A DNA stretch of 64,000 bases from Prochlorococcus sp. AG-436-C14 (lineage in GTDB: Bacteria > Cyanobacteriota > Cyanobacteriia > PCC-6307 > Cyanobiaceae), in assembly GCA_003209755.1 (NCBI GenBank), contig QCPD01000007.1, forward strand, positions 1 to 64,000. The letters are read 5' to 3'. This document shows positions 27,457 through 36,444 of the stretch, piece after piece. How positions within the stretch are numbered: the stretch's first letter is position 1; the number at the start of each line of letters is the position of its first letter. The position numbers and the translations under genes are program-made. Under the pieces are notes generated by a model. It ran no database searches and was not told the DNA's origin. It saw only the letters and a program-made list of their open reading frames with translations.

Positions 27457-28590
27457 TTGAAAAAGACTTTATTTGATTTCCAAATAAAAAGCAGATGCAA
27501 TTCGACATTAGCTCGTGTCTGTTCTTTTAAAACGCCAAATGGAATTGTAAATACTCCTAGATTTATGCCAGTAGGAACCTTAGGAACAGTTAAGGGTGTC
27601 ACATCTGAGCAGCTTAGGAAAACAGGAGCAGAAATGATTCTTGCTAATACTTTTCATCTTCATTTGCAGCCTGGGGAAAAGATTGTTCAAGATGCAGGTG
27701 GGCTCCATCAATTTATGAGTTGGAATAAGCCAATACTTACTGATTCAGGAGGTTTTCAAGTCTTTAGTTTGGCAAAGTTAAACAAAATTGATGATGAAGG
27801 AGTTTCGTTTCAAAGTCCAAGAGATGGTAAACATATTTTTTTGACTCCTGAAAAAGCTATAGAAATTCAGATGGCTTTAGGCTCAGATGTGGCAATGGCT
27901 TTTGATCAATGCCCACCTTACCCAGCGAGCGAATCAGACGTTGAGGAGGCTTGTAAAAGGACTCATCTTTGGTTAGAGAGATGTCTAAAGGCTCACAAGA
28001 AAGATGATCAAGCAGTTTTTGGAATAGTTCAAGGAGGTTGCTTCCCACATTTGAGGAAATTGAGTGCAAAGATTGTCTCAGGATATGATTTGCCTGGGAT
28101 TGCTATTGGAGGAGTAAGTGTAGGTGAACCCATAAATCAAATGCACAAAATTGTACGAGAAACTTGTCCGCTATTACCTCAAGATCGACCTAGATACTTA
28201 ATGGGAATTGGAACTTTAAGAGAAATGGCAATAGCAGTAGCAAATGGAGTAGATCTATTCGATTGTGTAATCCCTACGCGCTTGGGAAGGCATGGGAGTG
28301 CATTAGTTAATGGTGAGACATGGAATTTAAGAAATTCTCGTTTTAAAGACGATTACAGACCATTGGATTCATCTTGCACTTGTGAGGCATGTTCTGGTGG
28401 ATATACAAGGGCATATATTCATCATTTAATTCGCAACAAAGAATTACTTGGCCTTTCACTTTTGAGTCTTCATAATCTCACGCATTTGATCCGTTTTACA
28501 GGTGCTATGAGGCAAGCAATCATTGAGGGTTGTTTTTCAGAGGATTTCGCTCCGTGGCAGAGTGACTCTAAAGCGCGTCATACGTGGTAG
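27457..28590 (+). CDS. tgt: Queuine tRNA-ribosyltransferase
   Basis: TGT exchanges the wobble guanine of GUN anticodons for queuine or preQ1. Among its 377 residues are [15 protein letters not shown] (~33-47), the catalytic Asp in [11 protein letters not shown] (~95-105), GGVSVGEP, the second Asp in [14 protein letters not shown] (~265-278) and the zinc ligands [17 protein letters not shown]. All are intact. The start is TTG at 27457, the only start before the conserved N-terminus. psbK follows 34 bases downstream and may be cotranscribed. Confidence 0.94.
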   Translation: MKKTLFDFQIKSRCNSTLARVCSFKTPNGIVNTPRFMPVGTLGTVKGVTSEQLRKTGAEMILANTFHLHLQPGEKIVQDAGGLHQFMSWNKPILTDSGGFQVFSLAKLNKIDDEGVSFQSPRDGKHIFLTPEKAIEIQMALGSDVAMAFDQCPPYPASESDVEEACKRTHLWLERCLKAHKKDDQAVFGIVQGGCFPHLRKLSAKIVSGYDLPGIAIGGVSVGEPINQMHKIVRETCPLLPQDRPRYLMGIGTLREMAIAVANGVDLFDCVIPTRLGRHGSALVNGETWNLRNSRFKDDYRPLDSSCTCEACSGGYTRAYIHHLIRNKELLGLSLLSLHNLTHLIRFTGAMRQAIIEGCFSEDFAPWQSDSKARHTW

Positions 28591-28624
28591 CGTGCGTGCT
28601 TAATACGTCCATTATTTATTAGGG

Positions 28625-28768
28625 ATGGCACTGATTAATCTCGACTTACTTGCTGAACTTCCGGTTGCTTACCAGGCTTTTGCACCAACAGTGGATGTAC
28701 TTCCGCTCATACCTCTTTTCTTCTTTCTGCTTGTTTTTGTATGGCAAGCGGCAGTTGGCTTTCGTTAA
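28625..28768 (+). CDS. psbK: Photosystem II reaction center protein K
   Basis: The product of 47 residues is a single-span PSII subunit beside CP43. After a short leader comes the conserved mature start [20 protein letters not shown] and the end [11 protein letters not shown], which is diagnostic for PsbK. The ATG at 28625 is preceded by a short AGGG purine run. It lies downstream of tgt, as in other picocyanobacteria, and is followed by a terminator-like hairpin. Confidence 0.93.
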   Translation: MALINLDLLAELPVAYQAFAPTVDVLPLIPLFFFLLVFVWQAAVGFR

Positions 28769-28828
28769 TAGCGAAGTTTTTTCTTTTGGATTTTTTAAAA
28801 TCTAAGTAATTGCTTAGAGGTTCTTAAC

Positions 28829-28882
28829 AAAATAAAATTTTTGCTCGAAGTAAAATATCGGGCAGGAATTTTATTTTTTTTT
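28829..28882 (+). terminator. Terminator-like hairpin after psbK
   Basis: AAAATAAAATT (from 28829) pairs with AATTTTATTTT (from 28867). Inside, TGCTCG pairs with CGGGCA through one G-T pair. A run of T follows, to 28882. It lies ~60 bases past the psbK stop and ~20 bases past the end of the leftward oxidoreductase gene, so it may stop transcripts from both sides. The AT-rich stem makes it weaker than the amt1 terminator. Confidence 0.55.
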
Positions 28883-28903
28883 GAGTGCATTAATCAAGTT
28901 CAT

Positions 28904-29926
28904 CTAGATTCCTTTGCTAAGCAAAACGTCTTCACTTGGCATTGATACAGCCTTTTCAATCAAATCAGCAAGATGAAGTGCTCTAGATGCTTGAAGCCCT
29001 CCAACCGCAGGTTTCTCCTTACCTCTAACGCATTGCAGAAAATGCTCCAACTCTGCATACAACGGTTCAATTGATGTTGTACTGACTTCTTCAATAAAAC
29101 CATCATTTCTATAAAGTAATTCTCCATGATCGGCTGAATACCATTCGTGAGCCTTTCTATGGATGTGAATATTATGATTTAGGAAATCAGTTTCTATCAG
29201 ACTTTGTTTGCAATGAGCGCTCAAGCTTCTAATTTTTTTGTGACTCATTTTGCTTGCAGTCAGACTCGCAACCACCCCGTTTTGAAATCCCAGTGTCGCG
29301 TTAACGTAATCCATTGGTCCATCTCCACTGCAACCTCCAACTGCAGCAAGCCTTATTACTTTTGAATTTGCAAGTTCAATAACTAAATCAATATCATGAA
29401 TCATTAAGTCCAATACGACTGAAACATCATTAGCTCTCTCAGGATGCGGGCTATGCCTTCTGGCTTCAAGAACTACAACTTCTTCGTTAGCAATTACTTT
29501 TGTTAATTCTCTAAAAGCGGGATTAAATCTTTCTATATGACCAACTTGTAATAATTTTTTTGAATTGTTTGAAGCATTAATCAACGATGATGCTTCTTCT
29601 TTATTAGCTGCTATCGGTTTTTCAATTAATACATGTTTGCCGGAGTTTAGACATTCTAGACCTACTTCATGGTGAAATAATGTAGGTACAGCAATACATA
29701 CAGCTTCCACTTGATTTAATAAATCCTTGTAATTTTTATACCAATTACAATTAAATTGCTCCATAGCCAGCTTCCCTCGTTCTTCGTCTAAATCTGCAAC
29801 TCCTATTAGCTCAGCATCTTTAAGAAGACTTAGTACTCTTGCATGGTGCCACCCCATATTTCCAATTCCTATTACCCCAACTTTTACTGGAATAATATTT
29901 TTGTTGATCTTAGAAATTTTTTTCAT
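28904..29926 (-). CDS. Gfo/Idh/MocA-family oxidoreductase
   Basis: This is a NAD(P)-dependent dehydrogenase of the sugar/inositol type, 340 residues. The Rossmann start is KVGVIGIGNMGWHHARVL (~16-33) with ADLDEERG. The family lysine is in HVLIEKPIAANKEEA (~95-109). A C-terminal beta-sheet domain includes the DLMIHDIDLVIEL helix. The substrate is unknown, though such proteins often act in surface polysaccharide or UDP-sugar metabolism. It follows the CBS-domain gene by 37 bases on the same strand. Confidence 0.87.
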   Translation of the reverse strand: MKKISKINKNIIPVKVGVIGIGNMGWHHARVLSLLKDAELIGVADLDEERGKLAMEQFNCNWYKNYKDLLNQVEAVCIAVPTLFHHEVGLECLNSGKHVLIEKPIAANKEEASSLINASNNSKKLLQVGHIERFNPAFRELTKVIANEEVVVLEARRHSPHPERANDVSVVLDLMIHDIDLVIELANSKVIRLAAVGGCSGDGPMDYVNATLGFQNGVVASLTASKMSHKKIRSLSAHCKQSLIETDFLNHNIHIHRKAHEWYSADHGELLYRNDGFIEEVSTTSIEPLYAELEHFLQCVRGKEKPAVGGLQASRALHLADLIEKAVSMPSEDVLLSKGI

Positions 29927-29963
29927 TTTTATTTTCTTATTAATTAATAATCTTTTTTATAAA

Positions 29964-31232
29964 TTATTTAGGAAGGATTATTTTTACTTTATTTATTCTT
30001 GGACCTTTCATGGAGATAATTTCAAATATAATTTTATTATGGACGAACGTTTCTCCTGAGTTGGGGATTTCTTGAAGTTTTTCTAAAACAAATCCAGCAA
30101 GAGTGTAATGATCATCTGCTTCGGGTAATTCTAATTTAAGCTCTCTATTTATTTCTATCACTTCTATCTCCCCAGAAGTAATCCATATTTTTTTTAAGTC
30201 ATCAATAGGTCTTAGCTCAGATTCTTTATTGTCAAATTGAATCTCATCACCAACAATTTCACCTGTTAAGTCTGCTGATGTTATTAATCCTTCAGTTCCA
30301 CCATATTCATCAACAACCAACAGTAGTGGGTTCCCATTTTTTATGATCGGTAGTAATTCGGCCAAAGTAGAAGTTTCTAAAACACGAACAACTGGTTTTA
30401 TATAAGGCTCTAAAGATGAGTTGGCTTGCATTTCCCCTTTGGCTATTGGATCAGCAAGTTGCCTTAAATCTAAAACACCAAGAACATTATCAAGTGAATC
30501 ATCAATTACTAAGTATCTTGCATGACGAGTTTTATGAACTTCTTCCATCATTTGAGTAAAGGAAACCTCTCTTGGAAGAGTAACCATCCCTGACCTGGGA
30601 ACCATTACTTCTCTGACTTGTGTATCTCTTAAAGCAAAAACACCTTCTAGAATGTTTCGTTCATCAGGTTTTAATCCTGTTACGCCACCAGTTTCAATTA
30701 ATTTCTCTAATTCTCCTGCAGAGAATGCAGCTGTCGTAAGACTTTCTGATTGTGTATTAAGTCCAAATAATCTAAGTATTAATAAAGCAAGTCCTTCAAG
30801 CAAAGAAAGGAACGGAGACATCCATTTTATCGCTGCTTCAATTAGAGGTGATAATTTCAGAGCAGAAGTCTCTGGTTGATTAAGAACAAGTGCTTTTGGA
30901 AGAAGACCAGATATCAGAGTTGCAAAAAGTACAACAGTTACAAAAAGTCCTAAATCTAAAAAATAGTTAAATGAAGCATTATTTCCCCAGAATTGACTTG
31001 CTAAATTTTTGCAAATCCAACCAATTGAAATTAATGAAATAGTTATTCCTAATTCTGCTATTAAAAGGGTTCTTCTCAGCCTTTTCTGCAGACGAATTAT
31101 TGAACTTGAACCAGGGAGTCCATCTTCTACCAGTCTTTGAACCTTAGTTGAACGAAGGCGTAAAATAGCAAATTGCCCTGCATTGAAAAATGCTGGTATT
31201 GCAAGCAATATACAAAGAAGTAATAAACTCAT
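29964..31232 (-). CDS. CNNM/HlyC-CorC-type membrane protein with CBS domains
   Basis: The 422 residues begin with a DUF21-like membrane region of three to four helices (residues ~1-150), preceded by AFFNAGQFAILRLRSTKVQRL. A CBS pair follows (VREVMVPRSGMVTLPREVSF and the VLGVLDLRQL region), then the CorC/HlyC C-terminal domain with LLLVVDEYGGTEGLITSADL and AGFVLEKLQEIPNSGE. Related proteins are implicated in divalent-cation (Mg/Co) efflux; 'hemolysin' is only a historical label. tRNA-Met lies immediately upstream on the same strand. Confidence 0.88.
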   Translation of the reverse strand: MSLLLLCILLAIPAFFNAGQFAILRLRSTKVQRLVEDGLPGSSSIIRLQKRLRRTLLIAELGITISLISIGWICKNLASQFWGNNASFNYFLDLGLFVTVVLFATLISGLLPKALVLNQPETSALKLSPLIEAAIKWMSPFLSLLEGLALLILRLFGLNTQSESLTTAAFSAGELEKLIETGGVTGLKPDERNILEGVFALRDTQVREVMVPRSGMVTLPREVSFTQMMEEVHKTRHARYLVIDDSLDNVLGVLDLRQLADPIAKGEMQANSSLEPYIKPVVRVLETSTLAELLPIIKNGNPLLLVVDEYGGTEGLITSADLTGEIVGDEIQFDNKESELRPIDDLKKIWITSGEIEVIEINRELKLELPEADDHYTLAGFVLEKLQEIPNSGETFVHNKIIFEIISMKGPRINKVKIILPK

Positions 31233-31246
31233 TAATAATTTTTCTA

Positions 31247-31319
31247 TGGGGGTGGCGAGGATCGAACTCGCCTAAGGCGAATTATGAGTTCGCTGCATTC
31301 ACCAGATTGCTACACCCCC
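31247..31319 (-). tRNA. tRNA-Met (anticodon CAT), probably elongator
   Basis: The minus strand folds into a cloverleaf: acceptor GGGGGTG/CACCCCC, anticodon stem GCGAA/TTCGC around CTCATAA, T arm with GTTCGATCC, and discriminator A. CCA is not encoded. The fully paired first acceptor position argues against an initiator tRNA. A lysidine-modified tRNA-Ile with CAT is a remaining alternative. Confidence 0.9.
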
Positions 31320-31429
31320 AAAAAAAGCAGAACTAAAACTTTTTTTGATAATAGTTAATTAGTTTGCCTAAAGTAAATATATATCTAATCCCACCAAGAT
31401 GTTTAATAATTAAACTTGCATATAAAGAT

Positions 31430-32008
31430 ATGATCCCATTGAATGCTTCATTAGATGGAATAAAAGAAAATCTATTAACTTTATTAGCTCAAAAAGCTTA
31501 TAGGTTTGGCGATTTTTCTTTGGCTTCCGGGAAAAAAAGTTCTCATTACGTCAATTGCAAGCCAGTATCTCTATCAGGTCCAGGCCTCTTGTCGATAAGC
31601 TCACTATTCCTGAAACAAATAAATGAAAGTGATAGTGGAGTGGCTGGCTTGACTTTGGGTGCTGACCCCCTTGTTAGCGGAGTTGTAATGTTAGCTGCTC
31701 AATCAGGTATTGATTTAAGCGGTTTAATAGTAAGGAAAGAAGCTAAAGGTCATGGTACTGGTGCTTGGTTAGAAGGGCCTTTGCCTCCTAAGGGTTCTGT
31801 GATTACTGTCTTAGAGGATGTAGTTACTACTGGTGGCTCTTCTTTAAAAGCAGTTGAACAGCTTAGAAATCAAGGGTATTTAGTTAACCAAGTACTAGCA
31901 ATAGTCGATAGAGAAGAAGGAGGAATAGATGCCATGAGTAAAGCTGATTTAGATTTAAATAGTCTTTTCTTTTTAAAAGAGATTGTTGAAAGAGCGAAAA
32001 GCTTGTAA
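31430..32008 (+). CDS. pyrE: Orotate phosphoribosyltransferase
   Basis: PyrE attaches PRPP to orotate in pyrimidine synthesis. The start ATG at 31430 ([16 protein letters not shown]) gives 192 residues, the usual size; an upstream in-frame TTG at 31364 would add 22 unrelated residues. Motifs are [20 protein letters not shown] (~26-45), [23 protein letters not shown] (flexible loop), and the PRPP site [20 protein letters not shown]. The TAA stop overlaps the ygfZ ATG by 1 base, so the two are translationally coupled. Confidence 0.94.
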   Translation: MIPLNASLDGIKENLLTLLAQKAYRFGDFSLASGKKSSHYVNCKPVSLSGPGLLSISSLFLKQINESDSGVAGLTLGADPLVSGVVMLAAQSGIDLSGLIVRKEAKGHGTGAWLEGPLPPKGSVITVLEDVVTTGGSSLKAVEQLRNQGYLVNQVLAIVDREEGGIDAMSKADLDLNSLFFLKEIVERAKSL

Positions 32009-32856
32009 TGACAGAAACTAAATTATTGATTTGGGATGAAACATTCCCTTCATTCCTTCTAACAGGGGAGGGAACTGCTGCTTTTTTACATGGCCAAACG
32101 ACTGCAGATATTTTTGCTCAGAAACAACTAGAAAGAACCTTCTTGAGTTGTTGGTTATCAACTAAAGGAAGTTTAAAAGCTTTATTGGAAATTCGACTTA
32201 CAAATAACATGGCTGAAATAGTTATTATTCTTGGAGAAATTAATTCTATAATTGATGGATTTGAATCAGTAATATTTCCAGCGGACAAAGTAAAGTTAGA
32301 AGTTCTAAAACCAATAAGAAGAATACAAAAAATGAATAACTATGAATCATGGAAAGAGTCAAGTCCTATTTGGATCGGTAATAGCGACTCAATTGAAAAT
32401 AAAATTTCTTCTTATACTAAAGCAACAAAAGAAGAATTAGAAATATGGAAAATCAGACAAGGGATACCTGGATTTGATAGACAGGTATACGGAGATTCAA
32501 ATCCTTATGAGTTAGGCTTAGGAGATATTATAAAGCTTGATAAAGGTTGTTATTTGGGTCAAGAAGCTATAGCAAGATTTTTTAGATCTAAGTCTTTAAA
32601 ATACCAGCTTCGTTATTGGGAGTCTTATGGGGAAGCTGATAATTTCGATGTTGGTAAAAAAATTCTGAATAATAATCAAGATAACAAATTGAAAAAGAAA
32701 GTAGGAGTCATTACATCTTCAATTCAAATCAAAAATAATTTCCTTTATGGACTTGCTTTAATCAAAAACAATTTTATTGATCAGGATATTTGTTTTTCTG
32801 AAAAAGACGAACCTATAAATATAAAAAAGCCAATCTCGTTTATTCAGACTTTTTAA
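32008..32856 (+). CDS. ygfZ: YgfZ/GcvT-like folate-binding protein
   Basis: This 282-residue protein resembles the folate-binding domain of the glycine cleavage T protein. The N-terminal LLTGEGTAAFLHGQTTADIF and the YgfZ signature KGCYLGQEAIARFF (~183-196) with its redox-active Cys are present. In E. coli, YgfZ supports Fe-S cluster assembly, including that of the tRNA-modifying MiaB. It is coupled to pyrE by a one-base overlap. Confidence 0.9.
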   Translation: MTETKLLIWDETFPSFLLTGEGTAAFLHGQTTADIFAQKQLERTFLSCWLSTKGSLKALLEIRLTNNMAEIVIILGEINSIIDGFESVIFPADKVKLEVLKPIRRIQKMNNYESWKESSPIWIGNSDSIENKISSYTKATKEELEIWKIRQGIPGFDRQVYGDSNPYELGLGDIIKLDKGCYLGQEAIARFFRSKSLKYQLRYWESYGEADNFDVGKKILNNNQDNKLKKKVGVITSSIQIKNNFLYGLALIKNNFIDQDICFSEKDEPINIKKPISFIQTF

Positions 32857-32872
32857 TTTTGTAAGATATTTA

Positions 32873-34327
32873 TCATTCTTGATCTATTAACCACTTCGCG
32901 ATCATTAAAGTAGCAATACAATCATCACGATTATATTTAAAGAGTGAATTTAAATTTTTAGAGTAAATGTTATTTAATCTACGCGATTTTTTCCATTGTC
33001 TCCACCATAAAAGAGCTCTAGCCCCATCAGTATTGGATTGTTCCCATTCGAACCCTATGAATTCTGCGATTGATTTAAGTCCATAATTCTGTACAGGAAG
33101 GCACCAGTATTCTCTAATTAATAGATGTATGTCAATAAATCTTTTTTTTATCGCATCAATTTCATGAGGACTAGCCCCTTCCCTTAATCCTAGTTTTAGT
33201 AAAGATATAGGCTCTGTTTCACCATAATGAAGTATTGGAATACCTTTAAGATGATTTAACTTTCTATTTATTCGTTTCCATAGGGAATTTTCTGTATCCT
33301 TTTCAAGATTAAGTAATGGTGAATATTTAATTTCTTTTAAATTTATCTCCTTATGGAAATTGTTTGGTATTCGAATAAAACCGTGTAAAAAATCATGTTT
33401 AATATCTGGGTCAGATTCAATATCGTAAATCAAAAAACCTTTTGCTTGTTTTAGTTCATTTAGTTCTTTTGTTGACTTTAGCTTAATGGCCTTATTTGTT
33501 AATTGAGATTGTGCTTGTAAAGTAAGTTGTTTGGAAATATCACCATGCTGTGTGCCAAATTTATCAAGTTTTTCCTTTAGTTTATAATGCTTAATTTTTG
33601 CTAACTCCTCGATATTATTTATAGCAATCTTGTTTAATAAAAGTTCTCTTTTTGCTCCTATTCCACTAACTTCGCTTAAATGTCCTTCTTTAATAGCTAT
33701 AGCACCACAATATTTTCTCCAAGAACATATTGTGCATTTTTTTCGATTAGAAGTGATTGGTGGAGGAGTTTTTGATTCAATATCTCTCTCTAGATTTAAT
33801 AATGATTCTATTAATTCTGTGTTAATATTATCGGTTAATCTTATTTTTTCGACTTTTAAAGTTTCATTTTCTTTGTGTAGTATTAAACCTTTTTTGACTT
33901 GATATTTTTGTAAGTTATTTATTAATAAGCTAGTCATAGCAAGTATTAATCTATGCTCCCTTGTGACTTTTTTCCCTTGCCTAGCTATCATTGGTTGATA
34001 AGAAAAACTACCCCAAATACTTTCTCCTGTTGTCTTGCTTAGTATTGGTAAATTTCCTTTAATAACTCTATTTTTTATTAGAGGATATTTAAGCCTTATT
34101 CCATATGCGATGTTTTTTCCTTCTTCACAAGCTTGAATTCCTATCCCATAACTTTTTTGTGCGAGATTATGAAAGCAGTCGATTTGATGATTTAATTGAA
34201 GTGTGCTATGGGCTGTCCACAATTTTTTTTGTTTATCACCATTGATTTCAAGCCAAGCTTTTCTTCTGCATCGAATCCAACTCCTTAAAAGGTGATCGTT
34301 AATTGGTTTGGATTTATTGCATTTCAT
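32873..34327 (-). CDS. TM0106-type RecB-like nuclease with RNase H-like exonuclease domain
   Basis: The 484 residues combine two nuclease parts. The N-terminal ~200 residues have the RecB/Cas4-like layout, with LLRSWIRCRRKAWLE and a cysteine cluster CTICSWRKYC (~195-204), suggesting an Fe-S-stapled PD-(D/E)XK domain. Helix-hairpin-helix-like repeats (SGIGAKRELLL) follow. The C-terminal domain starts FLIYDIESDPD with the DxE pair and ends YNRDDCIATLMIAKWL, as in DEDD exonucleases (YprB-like). The biological role is unknown. It is divergent from the phosphohexomutase gene. Confidence 0.8.
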   Translation of the reverse strand: MKCNKSKPINDHLLRSWIRCRRKAWLEINGDKQKKLWTAHSTLQLNHQIDCFHNLAQKSYGIGIQACEEGKNIAYGIRLKYPLIKNRVIKGNLPILSKTTGESIWGSFSYQPMIARQGKKVTREHRLILAMTSLLINNLQKYQVKKGLILHKENETLKVEKIRLTDNINTELIESLLNLERDIESKTPPPITSNRKKCTICSWRKYCGAIAIKEGHLSEVSGIGAKRELLLNKIAINNIEELAKIKHYKLKEKLDKFGTQHGDISKQLTLQAQSQLTNKAIKLKSTKELNELKQAKGFLIYDIESDPDIKHDFLHGFIRIPNNFHKEINLKEIKYSPLLNLEKDTENSLWKRINRKLNHLKGIPILHYGETEPISLLKLGLREGASPHEIDAIKKRFIDIHLLIREYWCLPVQNYGLKSIAEFIGFEWEQSNTDGARALLWWRQWKKSRRLNNIYSKNLNSLFKYNRDDCIATLMIAKWLIDQE

Positions 34328-34379
34328 ACTTAGAGAATAATCTGCATCTCTTCAAGAACAAAGTTTCTCCACTATAAAG

Positions 34380-35840
34380 ATGAAAAAGAAAAAGTTAAAT
34401 CTTACTAAGGAGAAAATTTCTTTCGGAACAGATGGATGGAGAGGAATATTAGGAGTTGATTTCACATTGGAAAGATTACTAAAAGTAGCTGCTGCTGCAG
34501 CCCAAGAGCTTGCGTATGTTAAGGAGAAAAAAAATAATAAAATAATTATTGGTTTTGACTGCCGTTTCCTTGCAGAGGAGATGGCTGAGGCAGTTGCATC
34601 TGCAGTTAGAGGAGTAGGTTTAGTACCTTTGCTGGCATCTTCCGCGCTGCCAACTCCTTCCTGTAGCTGGGGAATAGTTGAAGAAAGTGCACTTGGTGCA
34701 CTGGTAATCACAGCAAGTCATAACCCTTGTGAATGGTTGGGTTTGAAAATTAAAGGCCCTTTTGGAGGCTCAGTTGATAGTTCTTTCACCGATGCCGTTC
34801 AAAAAAGATTAGATGCTGGAGGACTATCAATTCCAATTGAAGATGTAACAGAGAGAGTTGATTTTAGGAAACAACATCTTATAGGGATTAGAGAGAAATT
34901 TGACATACCTTTAATTTCTAATGGCTTGAGGAAATTAGGTTTGAAAATATTTGTCGATCCAATGCATGGATCTGCTGCGGGCTGCATGTCTGAATTATTT
35001 GGCTCTAATAGTAATGAGCTTATTTATGAAATTAGAACTAAAAGAGACCCATGTTTTGGAGGGAACCCTCCAGAACCTATGAAGGCTTATCTATCTCAAT
35101 TAATAGAAGAAGTTCAGGATTCATGCAAAGCAGGTCAGTTATCTATGGGCTTGGTTTTTGATGGAGATGGAGACCGAATTGCGGCAATTGATGAAAAAGG
35201 TAGATTTTGCAATACACAGTTGTTAATGCCTGTCCTTATAGATCATTTAGCAAGAGTGAGAGATATGGCAGGTTGCGTTGTTAAAACTGTAAGTGGTTCT
35301 GACTTGATGCGATTGGTTGCGGAGGATTTGGGGAGAGAAGTGCTCGAAAAGCCAGTTGGCTTTAAATATATTGCTGAAGAAATGCTTTCAAATGAAGTGC
35401 TCATAGGAGGAGAGGAGTCAGGGGGAGTTGGATTTGGACATCACTTGCCAGAACGTGATGCTTTGTTTACCGCTTTACTTTTGCTGGAGTCAATAGTTGC
35501 TGATAGTAAATGTTTAGGTGAGAGAATAGATTCTCTTCATGGTCGTTTTGGTAAGAGTTATTTTGAACGTATTGATTTAACTCTCAAAGACATGAAGATG
35601 AGAAGGGAATTGGAAAATTTTTTGAAACAGAAAACTCCATCTTCAATTGGTCATAAATCAGTTTTAGAAGTTATTTCAACTGATGGAATAAAACTTATAC
35701 TTGATAAGAGTCACTGGCTAATGTTCCGTTTCTCTGGAACAGAACCTCTGTTAAGAATTTATTGTGAAGCTCCCTCAAGTGCAGAAGTTTCTTCAACTTT
35801 GTATTATGCAAAGCAACTTATAGATAATAGTTTTGGGTAA
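34380..35840 (+). CDS. Phosphoglucomutase/phosphomannomutase family protein
   Basis: This alpha-D-phosphohexomutase has 486 residues. Landmarks are FGTDGWRGILG (~16-26), the phosphoserine loop VITASHNPCEWLGLK (~103-117), the metal loop LVFDGDGDRIAAID (~258-271), the sugar loop GGEESGGVGFGHHLPERD and the phosphate-binding RFSGTEPLLRIY. Whether it favours glucose, mannose or glucosamine phosphates cannot be decided by eye. The stop overlaps the TTG start of rdgB by 8 bases. Confidence 0.9.
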   Translation: MKKKKLNLTKEKISFGTDGWRGILGVDFTLERLLKVAAAAAQELAYVKEKKNNKIIIGFDCRFLAEEMAEAVASAVRGVGLVPLLASSALPTPSCSWGIVEESALGALVITASHNPCEWLGLKIKGPFGGSVDSSFTDAVQKRLDAGGLSIPIEDVTERVDFRKQHLIGIREKFDIPLISNGLRKLGLKIFVDPMHGSAAGCMSELFGSNSNELIYEIRTKRDPCFGGNPPEPMKAYLSQLIEEVQDSCKAGQLSMGLVFDGDGDRIAAIDEKGRFCNTQLLMPVLIDHLARVRDMAGCVVKTVSGSDLMRLVAEDLGREVLEKPVGFKYIAEEMLSNEVLIGGEESGGVGFGHHLPERDALFTALLLLESIVADSKCLGERIDSLHGRFGKSYFERIDLTLKDMKMRRELENFLKQKTPSSIGHKSVLEVISTDGIKLILDKSHWLMFRFSGTEPLLRIYCEAPSSAEVSSTLYYAKQLIDNSFG

Positions 35841-36411
35841 TCTCCCTCTAGTAATTGCTAGTGGCAATCAAGGTAAAATCAGAGAATTTAAAAAACTTTT
35901 GGAAGATTTTCCATTTGATTTATTGACTCAGCCTGTTGGATTTGAGATTGAAGAAACAGGTAATACATTTGTTGAAAATGCAAGAATCAAGGCCATTGCT
36001 GTTAGTCAAGACACGGGAAATATGGCTATTGCTGACGACTCTGGATTAAGTGTTGAGGCTCTTGGAGGAGCTCCGGGTATTTATTCTTCAAGGTATGCAA
36101 GTTCAGATAAGGAGAGAATTCAAAAACTATTGGCCGAGTTAAAACCTTTCCCAAATAGAAAAGCTAAATTTGAATGTGCATTATGTATTGCTATTGGAGA
36201 AAAAGTGTTGATAGAAGTTTCTGGCTTTTGCGAAGGTCTAATAACTTTTTCCCCGAAAGGGAAAAATGGCTTTGGTTATGATCCAATTTTTGAAGTTTCT
36301 GGATTAGGTGAGACTTTTGCAGAAATGGACCATGAAAAAAAGAAGCACATTGGTCACAGGGGAAATGCATTTAAATTGCTCAAACCAGAATTGAAAAAAC
36401 TATTTACTTAA
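35833..36411 (+). CDS. rdgB: XTP/dITP pyrophosphatase
   Basis: This Ham1/RdgB-family house-cleaning enzyme hydrolyses deaminated purine nucleotides. The 192 residues contain VIASGNQGKIREFKKLL (~7-23), AIADDSGLSVEALGGAPGIY (~65-84), FGYDPIF and HIGHRGNAFK near the end, a complete family set. The start is TTG at 35833, inside the end of the phosphohexomutase gene. Overlap and orientation imply cotranscription. Confidence 0.94.
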   Translation: MGNLPLVIASGNQGKIREFKKLLEDFPFDLLTQPVGFEIEETGNTFVENARIKAIAVSQDTGNMAIADDSGLSVEALGGAPGIYSSRYASSDKERIQKLLAELKPFPNRKAKFECALCIAIGEKVLIEVSGFCEGLITFSPKGKNGFGYDPIFEVSGLGETFAEMDHEKKKHIGHRGNAFKLLKPELKKLFT

Positions 36412-36444
36412 ATATAAAATTAGTTTTGTTTTCTTAGTAAACTT

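Noticed and set aside
34352-34711. 119-codon antisense frame over the phosphohexomutase 5' end
   Set aside because: It is a shadow of the conserved sense gene, Ala/Ser-rich from reversed codons, with no independent support.
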